From Qipengyuania psychrotolerans (GTDB taxonomy: Bacteria; Pseudomonadota; Alphaproteobacteria; Sphingomonadales; Sphingomonadaceae): a stretch of 64,000 nucleotides of DNA. The position numbers were made by a program, and so were the translations under genes. Shown piece after piece: positions 63,778-64,000 of the stretch. The notes beneath the pieces are model-generated. The model was given only the letters and a program-made list of their open reading frames with translations. It did no database searches and had not been told where the DNA came from. How positions within the stretch are numbered: the stretch's first letter is position 1; the number at the start of each line of letters is the position of its first letter. The stretch is taken from assembly GCF_019711355.1 (NCBI RefSeq), contig NZ_CP081297.1, positions 2,315,001 to 2,379,000 of the forward strand. Direction: 5' to 3'.

Positions 63778-64000
63778 ATGATTTAGCGGGGATAAGCACG
63801 GGAAAAAGTTCTCACCACGCGGTTAACCGCAGGAACGCGTCAGGGGTGATGCGAGTTAGTGACATGAAAGCAGCCGACATGCTTTCAGCAAGGCGCTTCA
63901 GGGATTGGCGAAGCGCCGGGCAAAACCAGTTTCGGGGACAAGCGGGCCTAGTCCGGTTTCCCCTTTTGCGGGCTTAGGCCGCGCATCCCCGACGCCCCAC
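63778..64000. other. Non-coding right edge with several inverted repeats
   Basis: I find no gene here. It has a perfect 12-bp palindrome (63819-63830), which on the minus strand precedes a T run and may end an upstream gene; a 7-bp stem (TGAAAGC/GCTTTCA, 63865-63887); an 8-bp stem (63892-63899 with 63910-63917); and further G+C-rich self-complementary pieces to about 63980. It could hold a structured RNA or the end of a minus-strand gene beyond the window. Confidence 0.4.

Noticed and set aside
63706..64000. NrdR boxes, B12 riboswitch, RNase P RNA or tmRNA near nrdB
   Set aside because: I searched by eye for their conserved cores and did not find them; only generic inverted repeats remain.
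1..64000. CRISPR arrays, insertion sequences, rRNA operons
   Set aside because: No regularly spaced repeats, transposase motifs or rRNA sequence seen anywhere in the window.

Overview
The window is about 64 kb of high-G+C alphaproteobacterial chromosome. Gene content points to the Sphingomonadales, most likely an Erythrobacteraceae member (Erythrobacter / Qipengyuania / Altererythrobacter type): large TonB-dependent receptors, a RibA with an N-terminal extension, a PabB-PabC fusion, a CnoX-type thioredoxin, DUF1294/Excalibur and DUF465 proteins. Species assignment is inference. Nearly everything is ordinary core chromosome with short spacers and many 1-4 bp stop/start overlaps. I saw no rRNA, no CRISPR array, no insertion sequence and no complete prophage. 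One tRNA (Gly-GCC) is present.

Layout. 1-5.4 kb (minus): start of ribA, xth, lolA, rpmG, then pabBC-rluA-arfB. 5.4-9.9 kb: a HerA-like ATPase (plus), then an EF-hand protein with an OmpR/EnvZ-type two-component system (minus). 10-15.4 kb: a VOC/cupin pair, Xaa-Pro aminopeptidase, secreted oligopeptidase B and a thioesterase. 15.4-23.6 kb: diguanylate cyclase, alanine dehydrogenase, DUF389 membrane protein, FtsK, a ThiE-like protein and YggS. 23.7-31 kb (minus): TonB receptor, glnD, acyl-CoA synthetase. 31.1-33.5 kb (plus): lgt, midA-like, DUF2147. 33.5-37.9 kb (minus): lipoprotein plus ABC importer with a permease/binding-protein fusion, and an HWE-type histidine kinase. 38-42.6 kb (plus): isovaleryl-CoA dehydrogenase, DUF1330, methylcrotonyl-CoA carboxylase beta, acyltransferase, DUF1295. 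42.6-48.3 kb: TetR regulator, two GT4 glycosyltransferases, and a phage-like pair (small protein plus parallel beta-helix spike). 48.3-52.4 kb: dcd, a saccharopine-dehydrogenase-like reductase, a second TonB receptor with a His/Glu-rich loop. 52.5-60.8 kb: tRNA-Gly, cnoX, LON-domain protein, marC-like, lipoproteins, folD, yggT, argB, sulfotransferase, DUF465, DUF1294-Excalibur. 60.9-63.7 kb: staphylococcal-type nuclease, a lower-G+C patch with an HNH nuclease, a 48-aa ORF and a TIR-domain protein, then nrdB.

Two places stand out. The pair at 45.9-48.3 kb looks like a spike module; from its two-gene layout it could be the head-spike locus of a gene transfer agent, or a domesticated phage depolymerase. 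The patch at 61.4-62.6 kb carries a TIR protein whose TTG start lies two codons after, and in frame with, the stop of nrdB, so a probable NAD-acting immune effector is apparently co-expressed with ribonucleotide reductase. The nrdB promoter region also carries a GANTC-containing dyad that may make it cell-cycle controlled.
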